DNA from: Sinorhizobium sp. A49
GTDB lineage: Bacteria > Pseudomonadota > Alphaproteobacteria > Rhizobiales > Rhizobiaceae
Assembly: GCF_002002725.1 (NCBI RefSeq)
Contig: NZ_MUNW01000036.1
Coordinates: 174,993-238,992 of the forward strand
DNA length: 64,000 bases
Reading direction: 5' to 3'
The notes under the pieces are model-generated. The model had not been told where the DNA came from. It saw only the letters and a list, made by a program, of their open reading frames with translations, and made no database searches. A program made the position numbers and the translations under genes. Of this stretch, positions 33,890-45,128 are shown piece by piece; the stretch's first letter is position 1; the number at the start of each line of letters is the position of its first letter.

Positions 33890-35353
33890 ATGAAGATAAG
33901 AGACCTGGCGGGAACGAGCTTCCCTGAACTTTCTGCGCAACTGGATGGCGCTTCCTCTGCGATCGAGGTTGCCGGCATCACGGCCGACAGCCGGCAGGTG
34001 CAGCCAGGGGATCTTTTCGTCGCCGTTTCCGGCAGCAAGGCAAACGGCACCAGCTATATTGCCGATGCGCTCTCGCGCGGCGCCGTCGCCGTGGTTGCCG
34101 AAAGCAATGCGAAGCCGGATGGAGCCTCCGCCCCCGTTCTCTCGCTTGCCAATCCGCGCGCCTTTCTCGCGCGCGCCGCGGCCGCATTCTACGGCCGCCA
34201 GCCCGAGACGATGGTGGCGGTGACGGGGACTGCCGGCAAGACTTCGGTTGCCTCCTTTACCCGGCAGATCTGGGCGCATTCCGGCCTTGCGGCCGCAATG
34301 ATCGGTACGACAGGCGTGGTTGCGCCCGGCCGCAACGACTACGGCTCGCTGACCACGCCCGACCCGGTTTCCCTGCACAAGCTTCTGGCCGAACTCGCCG
34401 ACGCCGGTGTTACCCATGCGGCGATGGAGGCCTCGAGCCACGGCCTGGACCAGAGCCGGCTTGATGGTGTGCGCCTTTCGGCGGCCGCCTTCACCAATCT
34501 CGGCCGCGACCATATGGATTACCATCCGACGGTCGAGCACTATATGGCCTCCAAGATGCGGCTGTTCGATGCGCTGTTGCCGAAGGGCGCGCCGGCGGTG
34601 ATCTTTGCTGACGACCAGTGGTCGGAGCAGGCGATCGCGGCTGCCCGCAAGGCCAGGCTCGACGTGCGCACGGTCGGCCGCAAGGGCGATTTCATCTCGC
34701 TGAAGCGGGTGGAGCATTTCCGCCACAAGCAGTCGGCCGAAGTCCATGTCGGCGACGACATCTTCGAAATCCACATTCCGTTGGCCGGCGACTTCCAGGT
34801 GGCCAATGCCCTTGTCGCGGCCGGTCTGGCGATCTCCACCGGTATCAGCGCCAAGGCGGCATTCTCGGCGCTTGAAAAGCTGCAGGGTGCCTCCGGCCGG
34901 CTCGAACTGGTCGGCCAGACCCGGGACGGTGCGCTTGCCTATGTCGACTATGCCCACAAGCCCGATGCGCTCGAAAACGTACTCGCCTCGGTGCGGCCGT
35001 TCACGACCGGCCGGGTGATCGTGGTCTTCGGCTGCGGCGGCGACCGCGACAAGGGCAAGCGGCCGATCATGGGCGAGATCGCCACGCGGCTGGCCGACGT
35101 GGTGATCGTCTCCGACGACAATCCACGCTCTGAAATCCCCGACGTGATCCGTTCGGAAATCATGGCTGCCGCGCCGGGCGCGACCGAAATCGGCGACCGC
35201 GCCGAAGCGATCCGCGCTGCCGTCGGCATGCTTCAAAGCGGCGACACGCTGATCGTCGCCGGCAAGGGACACGAGGAAGGTCAGACGGTCGGTTCCGTCA
35301 CGCTGCCGTTCTCGGATCACGCGGAAGTCCGCAAGGCATTGGGAGGTCTGTGA
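33890..35353 (+). CDS. murE: UDP-MurNAc-L-Ala-D-Glu:meso-diaminopimelate ligase
   Basis: A 487-residue Mur ligase adding meso-diaminopimelate to UDP-MurNAc-L-Ala-D-Glu in the cytoplasm. Features are [13 protein letters not shown] (UDP site), the ATP P-loop [33 protein letters not shown], and SDDNPRSE, whose DNPR motif selects meso-DAP over lysine. A GTG at 33881 is in frame, but the ATG at 33890 (MKIRDLAG) fits the family start. It lies about 70 bases after ftsI and one base before murF. Confidence 0.95.
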   Translation: MKIRDLAGTSFPELSAQLDGASSAIEVAGITADSRQVQPGDLFVAVSGSKANGTSYIADALSRGAVAVVAESNAKPDGASAPVLSLANPRAFLARAAAAFYGRQPETMVAVTGTAGKTSVASFTRQIWAHSGLAAAMIGTTGVVAPGRNDYGSLTTPDPVSLHKLLAELADAGVTHAAMEASSHGLDQSRLDGVRLSAAAFTNLGRDHMDYHPTVEHYMASKMRLFDALLPKGAPAVIFADDQWSEQAIAAARKARLDVRTVGRKGDFISLKRVEHFRHKQSAEVHVGDDIFEIHIPLAGDFQVANALVAAGLAISTGISAKAAFSALEKLQGASGRLELVGQTRDGALAYVDYAHKPDALENVLASVRPFTTGRVIVVFGCGGDRDKGKRPIMGEIATRLADVVIVSDDNPRSEIPDVIRSEIMAAAPGATEIGDRAEAIRAAVGMLQSGDTLIVAGKGHEEGQTVGSVTLPFSDHAEVRKALGGL

Positions 35354-35354
35354 T

Positions 35355-36794
35355 TTGAACTGGCTCTGGACAAGCAGCGATCTTCTGGCCGCAATGCACG
35401 GCCGTCCGGTTGGAAACCTGCCCGAAGGAGTAAGCGGGATCTCGATCGACAGCCGCTCAGTCGGCAAGGGCGAGGCCTTCTTCGCGATCAAGGGCGACCG
35501 GGTCGACGGCCATGATTATGCCGGGCTTGCACTCGCCAATGGCGCCGCACTTCTCGTGGTCAGCGAAGGCAAGCTGCCGGCGCTTGGACGCCTCAGCGCG
35601 CCGATGATCGTCGTCGACGATGTGCTTGAAGCGATGATCCGGCTCGGATGTGCGGCGCGCGACCGCAGCGCCGCCAAGATCATCGCCGTCACCGGTTCAG
35701 TCGGCAAGACCACCACCAAGGAGATGCTGCGCCACGTGCTGGTGCCGCAAGGCCGCGTGCATGCTTCCGTCGCGTCGTTCAACAATCACTGGGGCGTGCC
35801 GCTGACGCTCGCGCGCATGCCAGAAGCGACCGATTTTGGCATCTTCGAAATCGGCATGAACCACCCGGACGAGATCCGGCCGCTGACGAAGATGGTCCGC
35901 CCGCATGTGGCAATCGTCACCAGCATCGCCGCCGCCCATCTCGGCAACTTCGAAAGCCTCGACCAGATTGCCGAGGCCAAGGCCGAGATCTTCGAGGGCG
36001 TCGTCAATGGCGGTCACGCCGTCATCAATCACGACAGCGCCCAGTACAAGCTGCTGGAGAAAGCGGCGGGTACCGCCGGCGTCAGCTATATCCACTCCTT
36101 CGGCGTCAACCCGAAGGCCGAGTTCCGTCTCGTCGAATTTGCCGGCGCTGCCGATGGATCGGTGCTCTGGGCAGCCCTTGGCGGTCGGACGATGGAAATC
36201 ACCATCGGCGCGCCTGGACGTCACATCGCTGAAAACGCGCTGGCCGTGCTTGCGGCGGTGAAGCTCGTCGGCGCCGATGTCGACTTTGCCGCGTCGACGC
36301 TCGCGACCATGCAGGCCGAAACCGGCCGTGGCCGCAGGCATCAGCTGCTGGTCGGCGCCGGTACGCTGACGCTGATCGACGAAAGCTACAACGCCAACCC
36401 GACCTCGATGCGCGCGGCGATTTCGCTGCTGCAAGATTCGACACCGGCGCCGGGCGGGCGCCGCATCGCCGTGCTCGGCGACATGCTGGAGATGGGCGAC
36501 CACGCCGTCGAGGTCCATGCAGCCCTTGCCAGACCACTGGTCGAAGCCGGGATTGCCGACGTCTGGCTTGCCGGGCCGCTGATGGCAAACCTGCGCGATT
36601 CGTTGCCGCCGGAAGTCTCCGTCGTCCACCGCGAGACCGTCGACGAGCTGAAAACCTATGCGCTCGGGGCAGTTGCGGCCGGCGATGTGGTGATGATCAA
36701 ATCTTCGAAGGGCACCGGCTGCGGCAAGATCGTGCACGCACTGATCGAAGCCTATCCGGAGCCTTTGGCCGAGGGGGACGAAGCGACGGCATGA
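35355..36794 (+). CDS. murF: UDP-MurNAc-tripeptide:D-Ala-D-Ala ligase
   Basis: A 479-residue Mur ligase that adds D-Ala-D-Ala to finish the UDP-MurNAc-pentapeptide. Features are GISIDSRSVGKGEAFFAIKG, P-loop TGSVGKTTTKEML, NNHWGVPLTL, EIGMNHPDEI, DESYNANPTSMRAA and IAVLGDMLEMG. The start is a TTG at 35355 with GGAGGT 6-7 bases upstream; the encoded NWLWTSSDLLAAM is the conserved family beginning, and the next ATG (35394) would delete it. One base separates it from the murE stop, so translation is coupled. Confidence 0.93.
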   Translation: MNWLWTSSDLLAAMHGRPVGNLPEGVSGISIDSRSVGKGEAFFAIKGDRVDGHDYAGLALANGAALLVVSEGKLPALGRLSAPMIVVDDVLEAMIRLGCAARDRSAAKIIAVTGSVGKTTTKEMLRHVLVPQGRVHASVASFNNHWGVPLTLARMPEATDFGIFEIGMNHPDEIRPLTKMVRPHVAIVTSIAAAHLGNFESLDQIAEAKAEIFEGVVNGGHAVINHDSAQYKLLEKAAGTAGVSYIHSFGVNPKAEFRLVEFAGAADGSVLWAALGGRTMEITIGAPGRHIAENALAVLAAVKLVGADVDFAASTLATMQAETGRGRRHQLLVGAGTLTLIDESYNANPTSMRAAISLLQDSTPAPGGRRIAVLGDMLEMGDHAVEVHAALARPLVEAGIADVWLAGPLMANLRDSLPPEVSVVHRETVDELKTYALGAVAAGDVVMIKSSKGTGCGKIVHALIEAYPEPLAEGDEATA

Positions 36795-36858
36795 TCGACC
36801 CGGGCCGGGAGCGGTTCAGGGGCGGCCATGCAGTCGACGAATTGAGGATAGCGACTTT

Positions 36859-36957
36859 CGCGCGCCTTCTGGCGCGCGATGCGCTGTGATGATCGCCACC
36901 GCTGGCGGTGGATACAGCCTTGGGTTAGGCAGCGCGACCTAACACTTTTGTATACAA
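36859..36957 (+). promoter_or_regulatory. Structured gap between murF and mraY with palindrome TTGTATACAA
   Basis: The 233-base gap is the widest within the first half of the cluster. It holds stem CGCGCGCC-TTCT-GGCGCGCG (36859-36878), stem CCACCG-CTGG-CGGTGG (36896-36911), stem GTTAGG / CCTAAC (36924-36943) and the perfect 10-bp palindrome TTGTATACAA (36948-36957), which is like GntR-family operators. It may be an internal promoter with an operator; no T-run marks a terminator. Confidence 0.4.
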
Positions 36958-37027
36958 GCGCGTATCGTTTTTCAGATGATTCTGTTGGACGGTGTCCGAT
37001 TTTAAACCTTTGGGGAAAGGTCCCTTA

Positions 37028-38128
37028 ATGCTCATCTGGCTCGTGGAACTGGCGGACCACTTTCAATTTTTCAATCTTTTTCGCTACATCACGTTCCGTA
37101 CCGGAGCAGCGCTTTTCACGTCCGCTTTGATCGTATTCCTGTTCGGTCCGCGCATGATCGATTCGCTCCGTATCCGGCAGGGCAAGGGCCAGCCCATCCG
37201 CGCCGATGGACCCCAGACGCATTTCAAGAAGGCCGGTACGCCGACGATGGGCGGGCTGATGATCCTCGCCGGTATCGTCGTGTCGTCGCTGCTGTGGGCC
37301 GATCTTTCCAGCGTTTATGTCGTCTCGACCCTTCTCGTCACGCTCGGCTTCGGCGCCATCGGCTTTTATGACGACTATCTCAAGGTCACCAAGCAGTCGG
37401 ACAAGGGCTTTTCCGGCAAGGCGCGTCTAGGCTTCGAGTTCATCATCGCCGCCATTGCCGTGTTCTTCATGATGCAGGCGTCGCTTTCGGGCGGTGCTGC
37501 CGGCTCGACCTTCGGCTCCTCGGTCACGTTCCCGTTCTTCAAGGACCTGGTGATCAATCTCGGCTATTTCTTCGTGCTCTTTGGCGGCTTCGTCATCGTC
37601 GGCGCCGGCAATGCCGTGAACCTGACGGACGGGCTCGACGGGCTTGCGATCGTGCCTGTCATGATTGCGGCAGCCGCATTCGGCCTCATCGCCTATCTCG
37701 CCGGTAACGCCGTTTTCGCCAACTACCTGCAGATCCATTTCGTGCCCGGCACGGGCGAGCTCGCCGTCATCCTCGGCGCCGTCATCGGCGCCGGCCTTGG
37801 CTTCCTCTGGTTCAATGCGCCACCGGCGGCCATCTTCATGGGTGACACCGGTTCGCTGGCGCTCGGCGGCCTGATCGGCACCGTTGCCGTCGCCGTCAAG
37901 CACGAGTTCGTCATGATCATCATCGGCGGCCTGTTCGTCATGGAAACGCTGTCGGTGATCATCCAGGTGTTCTGGTTCAAGCGCACCGGCCGCCGCGTGT
38001 TCCTGATGGCGCCGATCCACCACCACTTCGAGAAGAAGGGCTGGACGGAAAGCCAGGTCGTGATCCGCTTCTGGATCATCGCCGTCATCCTGGCGATGGT
38101 GGGCCTGTCCACCCTCAAGCTGCGGTGA
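37028..38128 (+). CDS. mraY: Phospho-MurNAc-pentapeptide translocase
   Basis: A 366-residue membrane enzyme with about ten helices. It transfers phospho-MurNAc-pentapeptide from UDP to undecaprenyl phosphate, giving lipid I. Key motifs are [21 protein letters not shown] (the catalytic Asp pair), [25 protein letters not shown] and the His-rich [12 protein letters not shown] near the C-terminus. The ATG at 37028 ([12 protein letters not shown]) matches family starts and has AAAGG upstream; the in-frame extension to 36992 is not conserved in character. Confidence 0.96.
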   Translation: MLIWLVELADHFQFFNLFRYITFRTGAALFTSALIVFLFGPRMIDSLRIRQGKGQPIRADGPQTHFKKAGTPTMGGLMILAGIVVSSLLWADLSSVYVVSTLLVTLGFGAIGFYDDYLKVTKQSDKGFSGKARLGFEFIIAAIAVFFMMQASLSGGAAGSTFGSSVTFPFFKDLVINLGYFFVLFGGFVIVGAGNAVNLTDGLDGLAIVPVMIAAAAFGLIAYLAGNAVFANYLQIHFVPGTGELAVILGAVIGAGLGFLWFNAPPAAIFMGDTGSLALGGLIGTVAVAVKHEFVMIIIGGLFVMETLSVIIQVFWFKRTGRRVFLMAPIHHHFEKKGWTESQVVIRFWIIAVILAMVGLSTLKLR

Positions 38129-38135
38129 TCGGACG

Positions 38136-39527
38136 ATGATCGCGGTCAGCACATTCAAGGGCAAGAAGGTCGCTCTCTTCGGGCTTGGCGGCTCGGGGTT
38201 GGCGACCGCCCAGGCGCTCGTTGCCGGCGGGGCCGAGGTGACGGCCTGGGACGACAATCCAGACAGCGTCGCCAAGGCCGGCGAGGCGGGCGTGCCGACG
38301 GCAAACCTTCATGACATTGACTGGCGGGCACTTTCCGCCTTCGTGCTTTCGCCCGGCGTGCCGCTGACCCATCCGAAACCGCACTGGACCGTCGATCTGG
38401 CGCATGCCGCCGGGGTGGAGATCATCGGCGATGTCGAACTCTTCGTGCGCGAGCGGCGGGCGCAGGCGCCCGATTGCCCGTTCATCGCCATTACCGGCAC
38501 GAACGGCAAGTCGACGACCACGGCGCTGATCGCCCATATCCTGAAAGAAAGCGGCCGCGACACCCAGCTCGGCGGCAATATCGGCACGGCAGTGCTGACG
38601 CTCGATCCGCCGAAGGCCGGCCGCTTCTATGTGGTCGAGTGCTCGTCCTACCAGATCGATCTGGCGCCGACGCTCAACCCGACGGCCGGCATCCTGCTCA
38701 ATCTCACGCCCGATCATCTCGATCGCCACGGCACCATGCAGCACTATGCCGATATCAAGGAGCGGCTGGTGGCGGGCAGCGGCACGGCGATCGTCGGTGT
38801 CGACGACAGTTTCTCAGCGCTGATTGCAGACCGCGTCGAGCGGGCAGGCACCAGGGTGGTACGCATCTCGCGCCGGCATGTTCTCGCCGACGGGATCCAT
38901 GCCGACGGCTCGCGCATCCTTCTTGCTCATGGCGGAACGTCACGGCTCTTCGTCGATCTCGATGGCATCCAGACGCTGCGCGGCGGCCACAATGCGCAGA
39001 ACGCGGCAGCCGCAATCGCCGCCTGCCTTGCCGTCGGCGTCAGCGAAGACGAGATCTGCCAGGGGCTGAAAAGCTTCCCGGGGCTGAAGCACCGCATGCA
39101 GCCGGTCGGCCGCAAGGGCGCCGTCGTATTCGTCAACGACAGCAAGGCGACCAATGCCGATGCGGCGGCACCGGCACTGTCGAGCTATGAGCGCATCTAC
39201 TGGATTGCCGGCGGTCTGCCGAAGGAGGGCGGCATCACCTCGCTGTCGCCGTTCTTCCCGAAGATCGTCAAGGCCTACCTGATCGGCGAGGCAGCACCTG
39301 CTTTTGCCGCGACGCTCGGCGAGGCCGTGCCCTACGAGATTTCCGGCACGCTGGAAAAGGCCGTGGCGCATGCCGCAGCCGATGCCGAAGGCGACGCCAA
39401 GGGCGGGTCGGCGGTGATGTTATCCCCGGCTTGCGCAAGTTTCGACCAGTATAAGAACTTTGAAATACGCGGCGATGCCTTCGTGACGCACGTCAAGGCA
39501 CTGCAGGGCGTGACGATGCTGATCTGA
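38136..39527 (+). CDS. murD: UDP-MurNAc-L-alanine:D-glutamate ligase
   Basis: A 463-residue Mur ligase adding D-glutamate to UDP-MurNAc-L-Ala. The N-terminal Rossmann-type UDP domain reads [17 protein letters not shown]. The ATP domain has [20 protein letters not shown] and [10 protein letters not shown]. The C-terminal domain has [29 protein letters not shown] (the KATN motif) and [22 protein letters not shown]. It starts 7 bases after mraY and is 100 bases before ftsW. Confidence 0.96.
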   Translation: MIAVSTFKGKKVALFGLGGSGLATAQALVAGGAEVTAWDDNPDSVAKAGEAGVPTANLHDIDWRALSAFVLSPGVPLTHPKPHWTVDLAHAAGVEIIGDVELFVRERRAQAPDCPFIAITGTNGKSTTTALIAHILKESGRDTQLGGNIGTAVLTLDPPKAGRFYVVECSSYQIDLAPTLNPTAGILLNLTPDHLDRHGTMQHYADIKERLVAGSGTAIVGVDDSFSALIADRVERAGTRVVRISRRHVLADGIHADGSRILLAHGGTSRLFVDLDGIQTLRGGHNAQNAAAAIAACLAVGVSEDEICQGLKSFPGLKHRMQPVGRKGAVVFVNDSKATNADAAAPALSSYERIYWIAGGLPKEGGITSLSPFFPKIVKAYLIGEAAPAFAATLGEAVPYEISGTLEKAVAHAAADAEGDAKGGSAVMLSPACASFDQYKNFEIRGDAFVTHVKALQGVTMLI

Positions 39528-39627
39528 CGCTCGCCGTCCGCGCGCCCTACCGGTGCGCGACGGATGGCGGTGATGCCGGGGTTTCGGACGTTTGGCGCGG
39601 GCGCGCCTGATAAAGGGGACTGACAAG

Positions 39628-40782
39628 ATGGTAAGCCGAGCCGAACGTGGCCCTGTGGCCGACTGGTTCTGGACGATCGACAGGTTCTTCCTGGCGACCT
39701 TCATCCTGTTGATGGGCGTGGGTTTCATGCTCTCCTTTGCCGCAAGCCCGGCGGTCGCCGAGCGCATCGGCCTCGACAGCTTCCACTTCGTCAAGCGCCA
39801 CGCCGTCTTCCTGCTGCCGTCACTGGTGGTGATGGTTGCGATCTCTTTCCTGACGCCGCGGCAGGTGCGCCGCGCCGCGATCATCCTGCTCGGCGTGTCG
39901 CTCAGCATGATGGTGCTGGTGCTTTTCGTCGGCCAGGAGGTCAAGGGCTCGATGCGCTGGATCTCGATCGCCGGTATTTCCATCCAGCCCTCCGAATTCA
40001 TGAAGCCGGCCTTCGTGGTCGTCTGCGCCTGGCTCTTCTCCGAACATGCGCGCCAGCCGGAAATTCCCGGAAACCTCTTTGCGATCCTGCTTTTCGGCAT
40101 CGTCGGGGCGCTGCTTGTCGCCCAGCCCGACCTTGGCCAGACCATCCTGACGACCGCTGTCTGGGGCGGCATGTTCTTCATGGCCGGCATGCCCTGGCTG
40201 TGGATCATCGTGCTTGCGGGTGCAGCCTTCGGCGGCTTCTTCGTCGCCTACACCATGCTGCCGCACGTGGCCGGCCGTATCGACAAGTTCCTGACCGGGG
40301 AAGGCGACACCTTCCAGATGGACACGGCGCGCGAGGCCATCATCCGTGGCGACTGGTTCGGTCGCGGCCCCGGCGAAGGCATCGTCAAGCGCATCATTCC
40401 CGATAGCCACACCGACTTTGTGTTCTCGGTGGCGGCCGAAGAGTTCGGGATCGTCTTCTGCATGCTGATCGTGATGATCTTTGCCTTCTTGGTGTTGCGC
40501 GGGCTCAACCATGCCTTCCGCGAGCGCAACGACTTCAACCGTTTTGCCGTCGCCGGCCTCGTGCTGCAGATCGGCATCCAGTCGATGATCAATATCGGCG
40601 TGAACCTCGAACTGCTTCCGGCCAAGGGCATGACCCTGCCGCTGATCTCCTATGGCGGTTCGTCCATGGTGGCGATCTGCGTCACCGCCGGCTTCATCCT
40701 GGCGCTCACACGCCATCGCCCGGAGAAGCGCGCCGTGGAGCGCAGCCTGTTTCGGTCCGGCATTGGCGTGCCGGCGGAGTAA
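39628..40782 (+). CDS. ftsW: Septal peptidoglycan polymerase FtsW
   Basis: A 384-residue SEDS-family glycosyltransferase with about ten membrane helices. It polymerises lipid II at the septum with FtsI. Motifs include RWISIAGISIQPSEFMKPAFV (helix 4 region with the conserved Ser-Glu), VAQPDLGQTIL with the catalytic Asp, PHVAGRIDKFL, IPDSHTDFVFSVAAEEFG and LELLPAKGMTLPLISYGGSSM. The start at 39628 (MVSRAERG) has AAGGGG upstream; a longer in-frame start at 39592 lacks one. murG starts 3 bases after its stop. Confidence 0.95.
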   Translation: MVSRAERGPVADWFWTIDRFFLATFILLMGVGFMLSFAASPAVAERIGLDSFHFVKRHAVFLLPSLVVMVAISFLTPRQVRRAAIILLGVSLSMMVLVLFVGQEVKGSMRWISIAGISIQPSEFMKPAFVVVCAWLFSEHARQPEIPGNLFAILLFGIVGALLVAQPDLGQTILTTAVWGGMFFMAGMPWLWIIVLAGAAFGGFFVAYTMLPHVAGRIDKFLTGEGDTFQMDTAREAIIRGDWFGRGPGEGIVKRIIPDSHTDFVFSVAAEEFGIVFCMLIVMIFAFLVLRGLNHAFRERNDFNRFAVAGLVLQIGIQSMINIGVNLELLPAKGMTLPLISYGGSSMVAICVTAGFILALTRHRPEKRAVERSLFRSGIGVPAE

Positions 40783-40785
40783 AGA

Positions 40786-41910
40786 ATGACAAAGGGTATA
40801 ATCCTTCTTGCCGCCGGGGGTACCGGCGGCCATCTGTTTCCAGCCGAAGCGCTTGCGCATGAGCTGAAGGCGAACGGCTATTCGGTGCATCTGGTGACGG
40901 ACAGCCGCGCCGAGCGTTTCGCCGGCAAGTTTCCGGCCGACGAGGTGCACGTGGTGCCGTCGGCGACCATCGGCTCGAAAAACCCGATCCATGTCGTGCG
41001 CTCGCTGTGGACGCTGTGGACCGGCATGCGCGCCGCGCGCCGGCTGATCAGCCGTCTGCGACCGAAGGCCGTCGTCGGCTTCGGCGGCTACCCGACCGTG
41101 CCGCCGCTGCTGGCGGCAACGGGCATGGGCGTGCCGTCGATGATCCATGAGCAGAACGCTGTGATGGGCCGCGCGAACAAGGCGCTCGCGTCGCGCGTCA
41201 AGGCGATTGCGGGCGGCTTCCTGCCGGAGGGCACCGGCGCCTTTGCCGCAAAGACGGTGACGACAGGCAACCCGGTGCGCCCGGCGGTGCTCGAGGCTGC
41301 CAAGGTGCCTTATGACGCCGCCGCCGGCGAAACACCCTTCCACCTCGTCGTCTTCGGCGGCAGCCAGGGCGCGCAGTATTTTTCGAAAGCGGTTCCGCAG
41401 GCGATCTGCCGTCTCGACGATGCCCTTCGCCAGCGGCTGAAGGTGACGCAGCAGGCGCGTCCGGAAGATCGCGATGGCGTCATCGCCACCTATGAGAAGC
41501 TCGGCGTTCCTGCCGACGTCTCGCCGTTCTTCACCGACATGGCCGAGCGCATCGCCGATGCCCAGCTCGTCATCTGCCGCTCGGGCGCCTCGACGGTTTC
41601 GGAGCTTGCCGTCATCGGCCGGCCGGCGATCCTCGTTCCCTATCCCTACGCGCTCGACCACGACCAGGCGGCGAATGCCGCAGCGATTGCCGCCAAGGGC
41701 GGCGCCAAGGTGATTGTCCAGGCAGAGCTGACCGCCGAGCGTCTTGCCGGCATTCTTGCCGATGCCATGGCCAATCCGCAGTCGCTGGCGCAGATGGCCG
41801 CCCATGCGCGCGAAACCGGCAAGCCGGACGCCGCGCGCTTGCTTGCGAGCATGGTTGAGGCTATTGCCAGCGGCTCGACAGTCGAGACATTCAAGGAAAA
41901 ACGCTCATGA
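40786..41910 (+). CDS. murG: MurG GlcNAc transferase (lipid II synthesis)
   Basis: A 374-residue GT28 glycosyltransferase working at the inner face of the membrane; it adds GlcNAc from UDP-GlcNAc to lipid I. The N-terminal loop [59 protein letters not shown], and the C-terminal UDP-binding [31 protein letters not shown] are all present. The stop overlaps the murC start (ATGA). Confidence 0.96.
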   Translation: MTKGIILLAAGGTGGHLFPAEALAHELKANGYSVHLVTDSRAERFAGKFPADEVHVVPSATIGSKNPIHVVRSLWTLWTGMRAARRLISRLRPKAVVGFGGYPTVPPLLAATGMGVPSMIHEQNAVMGRANKALASRVKAIAGGFLPEGTGAFAAKTVTTGNPVRPAVLEAAKVPYDAAAGETPFHLVVFGGSQGAQYFSKAVPQAICRLDDALRQRLKVTQQARPEDRDGVIATYEKLGVPADVSPFFTDMAERIADAQLVICRSGASTVSELAVIGRPAILVPYPYALDHDQAANAAAIAAKGGAKVIVQAELTAERLAGILADAMANPQSLAQMAAHARETGKPDAARLLASMVEAIASGSTVETFKEKRS

Positions 41911-43316
41911 AAATGCCGAAAACGATCGGTCTGGTCCATTTCATCGGTATCGGCGGTATCGGCATGAGCGGTATTGCCGAGGTGCTGCACAATCTCGGCC
42001 ATCGGGTGCAGGGCTCCGACCAGTCCGATAGCGCCAATGTCCAGCGCCTGCGCGAAAAGGGCATCGAGGTCTTCGTCGGCCATAAGGCCGAAAATATCGG
42101 CGATGCGGAAGTCGTGGTCGTTTCCACCGCGATCAAGAAGGACAACCCCGAACTGATCGCAGCCCGCGAGAAGCTTCTGCCGGTCGTGCGCCGCGCCGAG
42201 ATGCTGGCCGAGCTGATGCGCTTCCGCAATGCGATCGCCATCGGCGGCACCCACGGCAAGACGACGACGACCTCGATGGTCGCAGCCCTTCTCGATGCCG
42301 GCGAACTCGACCCGACCGTTATCAACGGCGGCATCATCAATGCCTACGGCACCAATGCCCGCATGGGCGAGGGCGAGTGGATGGTGGTGGAGGCCGACGA
42401 ATCCGACGGCACGTTCCTGAAGCTGCCGGCAGACGTCGCCATTGTCACCAATATCGATCCTGAACATCTCGACCACTACGGCAATTTCGACGCCGTGCGC
42501 GCCGCCTTCCGCCAGTTCGTCGAGAACGTGCCGTTCTACGGTTTTGGCGTGCTTTGCCTCGATCACCCCGAAGTGCAGACCATGGTCAGCAAGATCGAGG
42601 ATCGCAAGGTCGTCACCTACGGCGAGAACCCGCAGGCCGACGTGCGCTTCCACAACATCCGCATGGATGGCGCCACCTCCGTCTTCGACGTCGAGATCCG
42701 TCGCCGCCGCACCGGCCAGGTGATCACGATGAAGGACCTGCGCCTGCCGATGCCGGGCCGGCACAACGTATCGAACGCAACGGCCGCGATCGCGGTCGCC
42801 CAGCGCCTCGGCGTCAGCCCGGAGGCGATTGCCAAGGGGCTCGCTTCCTTCGGCGGCGTCAAGCGCCGCTTCACCTTTACCGGCGACTGGAACGGTGTGC
42901 GCGTCTATGACGACTACGGCCACCACCCGGTCGAGATCAAGGCGGTGCTGCGGGCAGCGCGCGAGGCGTGCCAGGGCCGGATCATCGCCGTGCACCAGCC
43001 GCACCGCTACTCGCGCCTTGCGAGCCTGTTTGAAGATTTTTCCGCCTGCTTCAACGACGCCGACACGGTCCTGATCGCGCCGGTCTACGCAGCCGGAGAA
43101 GATGCCATCGACGGCATCAACGCCGAAGAGCTCGTCAACCGCATCAAGGCCGGCGGTCATCGCGACGCCCGGTATGTGGTCGGCCCAGAAACAATCGCGC
43201 CGGTTGTCAGCAAGATTGCGCAGCCGGGTGATTTTGTGGTTCTCTTGGGGGCTGGCAGCATCACCTACTGGGCCGCCGCCTTGCCACGGGAACTCGCAGA
43301 CATTTCAGGAAATTGA
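41907..43316 (+). CDS. murC: UDP-MurNAc:L-alanine ligase
   Basis: A 469-residue Mur ligase, first of the amide ligases; it joins L-Ala to UDP-MurNAc. Motifs are [33 protein letters not shown], the P-loop [53 protein letters not shown] and QPHRYSR. The 4-base overlap with murG supports coupling. A second Met at residue 3 is possible as the start. murB begins 2 bases after the stop. Confidence 0.96.
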   Translation: MKMPKTIGLVHFIGIGGIGMSGIAEVLHNLGHRVQGSDQSDSANVQRLREKGIEVFVGHKAENIGDAEVVVVSTAIKKDNPELIAAREKLLPVVRRAEMLAELMRFRNAIAIGGTHGKTTTTSMVAALLDAGELDPTVINGGIINAYGTNARMGEGEWMVVEADESDGTFLKLPADVAIVTNIDPEHLDHYGNFDAVRAAFRQFVENVPFYGFGVLCLDHPEVQTMVSKIEDRKVVTYGENPQADVRFHNIRMDGATSVFDVEIRRRRTGQVITMKDLRLPMPGRHNVSNATAAIAVAQRLGVSPEAIAKGLASFGGVKRRFTFTGDWNGVRVYDDYGHHPVEIKAVLRAAREACQGRIIAVHQPHRYSRLASLFEDFSACFNDADTVLIAPVYAAGEDAIDGINAEELVNRIKAGGHRDARYVVGPETIAPVVSKIAQPGDFVVLLGAGSITYWAAALPRELADISGN

Positions 43317-43318
43317 GC

Positions 43319-44293
43319 ATGAAACAGGTCAACGGTCAGAAACTACTCGAAGCCCTCGGAAGCGGGGTCAGCGCCGTTCGCGGCCGCATCACGCCCGACG
43401 CGCCGATGGATCGCGTGACCTGGTTCCGCGCCGGCGGTCTTGCCGAGCTGATGTTCCAGCCGCACGACACCGACGATCTCGTCACCTTCCTGAAGCTCGT
43501 TCCGGCTGAAGTGCCCGTCATGGTCATGGGCGTCGGCTCGAACCTGCTTGTTCGTGACGGCGGCATTCCCGGCGTGGTCATCCGGCTTTCGGCAAAGGGC
43601 TTCGGCGATCTTGAGCTCGTCGGCGAGAACCGCATCAAGGCCGGCGCGATCTGCCCGGACAAGAACATCGCGGCGATGGCGCTCGATAACGGCATTGGCG
43701 GCTTCTACTTCTACTATGGCATTCCCGGCACAATCGGCGGCGCTTTGCGCATGAACGCCGGCGCCAATGGGGCTGAAACCCGTGAGCGCGTCGTCGAGGT
43801 GCATGCGGTCGATCGCCAGGGCAACGCCCATGTGCTGTCGAATGCCGACATGGGCTACGGCTATCGCCATTCCGCAGCGGCGAAGGACCTGATCTTCACG
43901 CACGCGATCTTCGAAGGTTATCCCGAAGACAAGAACAAGATCCGCACCGACATGGACGCCGTGCGCCAGCACCGGGAAACCGTGCAGCCGATCCGCGAAA
44001 AGACCGGCGGATCGACCTTCAAGAACCCGGAAGGTCACTCCGCCTGGAAACTGATCGACGAAGCGGGTTGCCGCGGCATGATGATCGGCGGCGCGCAGAT
44101 GTCGCCGCTGCATTGCAACTTCATGATCAACACGGGACAGGCGACCGGCTACGAGCTGGAATATCTGGGCGAGACCGTGCGCAACCGCGTGCTCGAACAT
44201 TCCGGTGTGCGGCTGGAGTGGGAGATCAAGCGCATCGGCACCTTCATGCCGGGCTACGAGATCAAGGAATTCCTCGGCCGCGGCATCGCCTGA
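43319..44293 (+). CDS. murB: UDP-N-acetylenolpyruvoylglucosamine reductase
   Basis: A 324-residue FAD enzyme reducing UDP-GlcNAc-enolpyruvate to UDP-MurNAc with NADPH. FAD contacts are [16 protein letters not shown] and [24 protein letters not shown]. The proton-donor Ser is in [21 protein letters not shown], and [21 protein letters not shown] follows. It is a type I MurB by its length and the absence of the type II arrangement. The ATG at 43319 lies 2 bases after murC. It ends this arm of the dcw cluster, with a terminator 25 bases on. Confidence 0.96.
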   Translation: MKQVNGQKLLEALGSGVSAVRGRITPDAPMDRVTWFRAGGLAELMFQPHDTDDLVTFLKLVPAEVPVMVMGVGSNLLVRDGGIPGVVIRLSAKGFGDLELVGENRIKAGAICPDKNIAAMALDNGIGGFYFYYGIPGTIGGALRMNAGANGAETRERVVEVHAVDRQGNAHVLSNADMGYGYRHSAAAKDLIFTHAIFEGYPEDKNKIRTDMDAVRQHRETVQPIREKTGGSTFKNPEGHSAWKLIDEAGCRGMMIGGAQMSPLHCNFMINTGQATGYELEYLGETVRNRVLEHSGVRLEWEIKRIGTFMPGYEIKEFLGRGIA

Positions 44294-44317
44294 GGCTGGA
44301 GGGCAAAGCCCCAAAAG

Positions 44318-44351
44318 AGGGCCGCAGTGGTGACGCTGCGGCCCTTTGTTT
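44318..44351 (+). terminator. Intrinsic terminator after murB
   Basis: Stem AGGGCCGCAG / CTGCGGCCCT (44318-44327 and 44336-44345) with an 8-base loop, followed by TTGTTT. It closes the first arm of the dcw cluster and closely resembles the hairpin at 45136-45166. Confidence 0.85.
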
Positions 44352-44442
44352 ATCTGGCGCGCGGTATGGTCTGCATCAATTTGCCGGGTGGAAAAACGAT
44401 GGATTTCCAGCTCAATAGTGACGTCCCAGGAGAAAAGCCCGA

Positions 44443-44985
44443 GTGACTTTCCTGCAAAAACTGTCGTGCGCGAGGTCGCTCCTTTTCCGTGTCTTGTTGG
44501 TCAATTTCGTACTCGTAGCGCCAGCAAAGGCTATGGATGAGGTTCGCCTGCGCGATGCGGTGGCTTCGCTGGGCGACGGCGCTGAAGCGCAACATCTCGA
44601 AGCCAAGGTTGCCGAGTTCGTGAAATCAGGCGACCAGGTCGGGCTTACAGAACTGGCCGACCAGATCGAGATGAAGGACGGTGATTTCCTAGGCAGTCTG
44701 GCGACGATCCCCAACTCGCAGCAGATCGGGCTATCCATGGGACCGTGCCATCATGCCAATATTGCGATAAGGCTCATCGCGATGTCGATCTCGGACGGCA
44801 CGCCGCCAGTCATCCGAAACGGCGTGATCATGATCGACGGCACGGAAGTAGACAACACTTTCGCGGAATCGATGCATCGTTGTGAGTCGATTGCTCGACT
44901 TCCCAAGCGCGCTCGGCAGATCGGCTCAAGCTGCGCAATGACCGGGGACTGCGACGACGATCCAGACCTCGCGACACCACAGTGA
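44443..44985 (+). CDS. Secreted orphan protein of unknown function
   Basis: A 180-residue protein not recognised from any family. The GTG start at 44443 has AGGAG at about 10 bases and opens into a signal peptide (MTFLQKLSCARSLLFRVLLV ... APAKA, cleavage near residue 30). The mature part has a helical, acidic first half (RLRDAVASLGDGAEAQHLEAKVAEFVKSGDQ) and four cysteines: GPCHHAN, HRCESIA, SSCAMTGDCDDD. Disulfides in the periplasm are likely. It lies inside the dcw cluster between murB and the MFS gene and is bracketed by two similar hairpins, so it looks like an accessory insertion. Confidence 0.6.
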   Translation: MTFLQKLSCARSLLFRVLLVNFVLVAPAKAMDEVRLRDAVASLGDGAEAQHLEAKVAEFVKSGDQVGLTELADQIEMKDGDFLGSLATIPNSQQIGLSMGPCHHANIAIRLIAMSISDGTPPVIRNGVIMIDGTEVDNTFAESMHRCESIARLPKRARQIGSSCAMTGDCDDDPDLATPQ

Positions 44986-45128
44986 ACCATGTCACTTTCC
45001 TGGCTGACATTGACAAAGATCGAGGCTTCCGGGGTCGGGAACGGGAAACCGGCACATCTCGTGTTTTGTGGCTTCGCCCTTCTCGTCGGAGGGAATTCAG
45101 ATCAGGTCGTTGGCCAGCGAGCCAGCCA

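Noticed and set aside
39820..41805. 661-codon minus-strand frame over ftsW-murG
   Set aside because: His/Arg/Ala-rich artefact; both plus-strand genes are certain.
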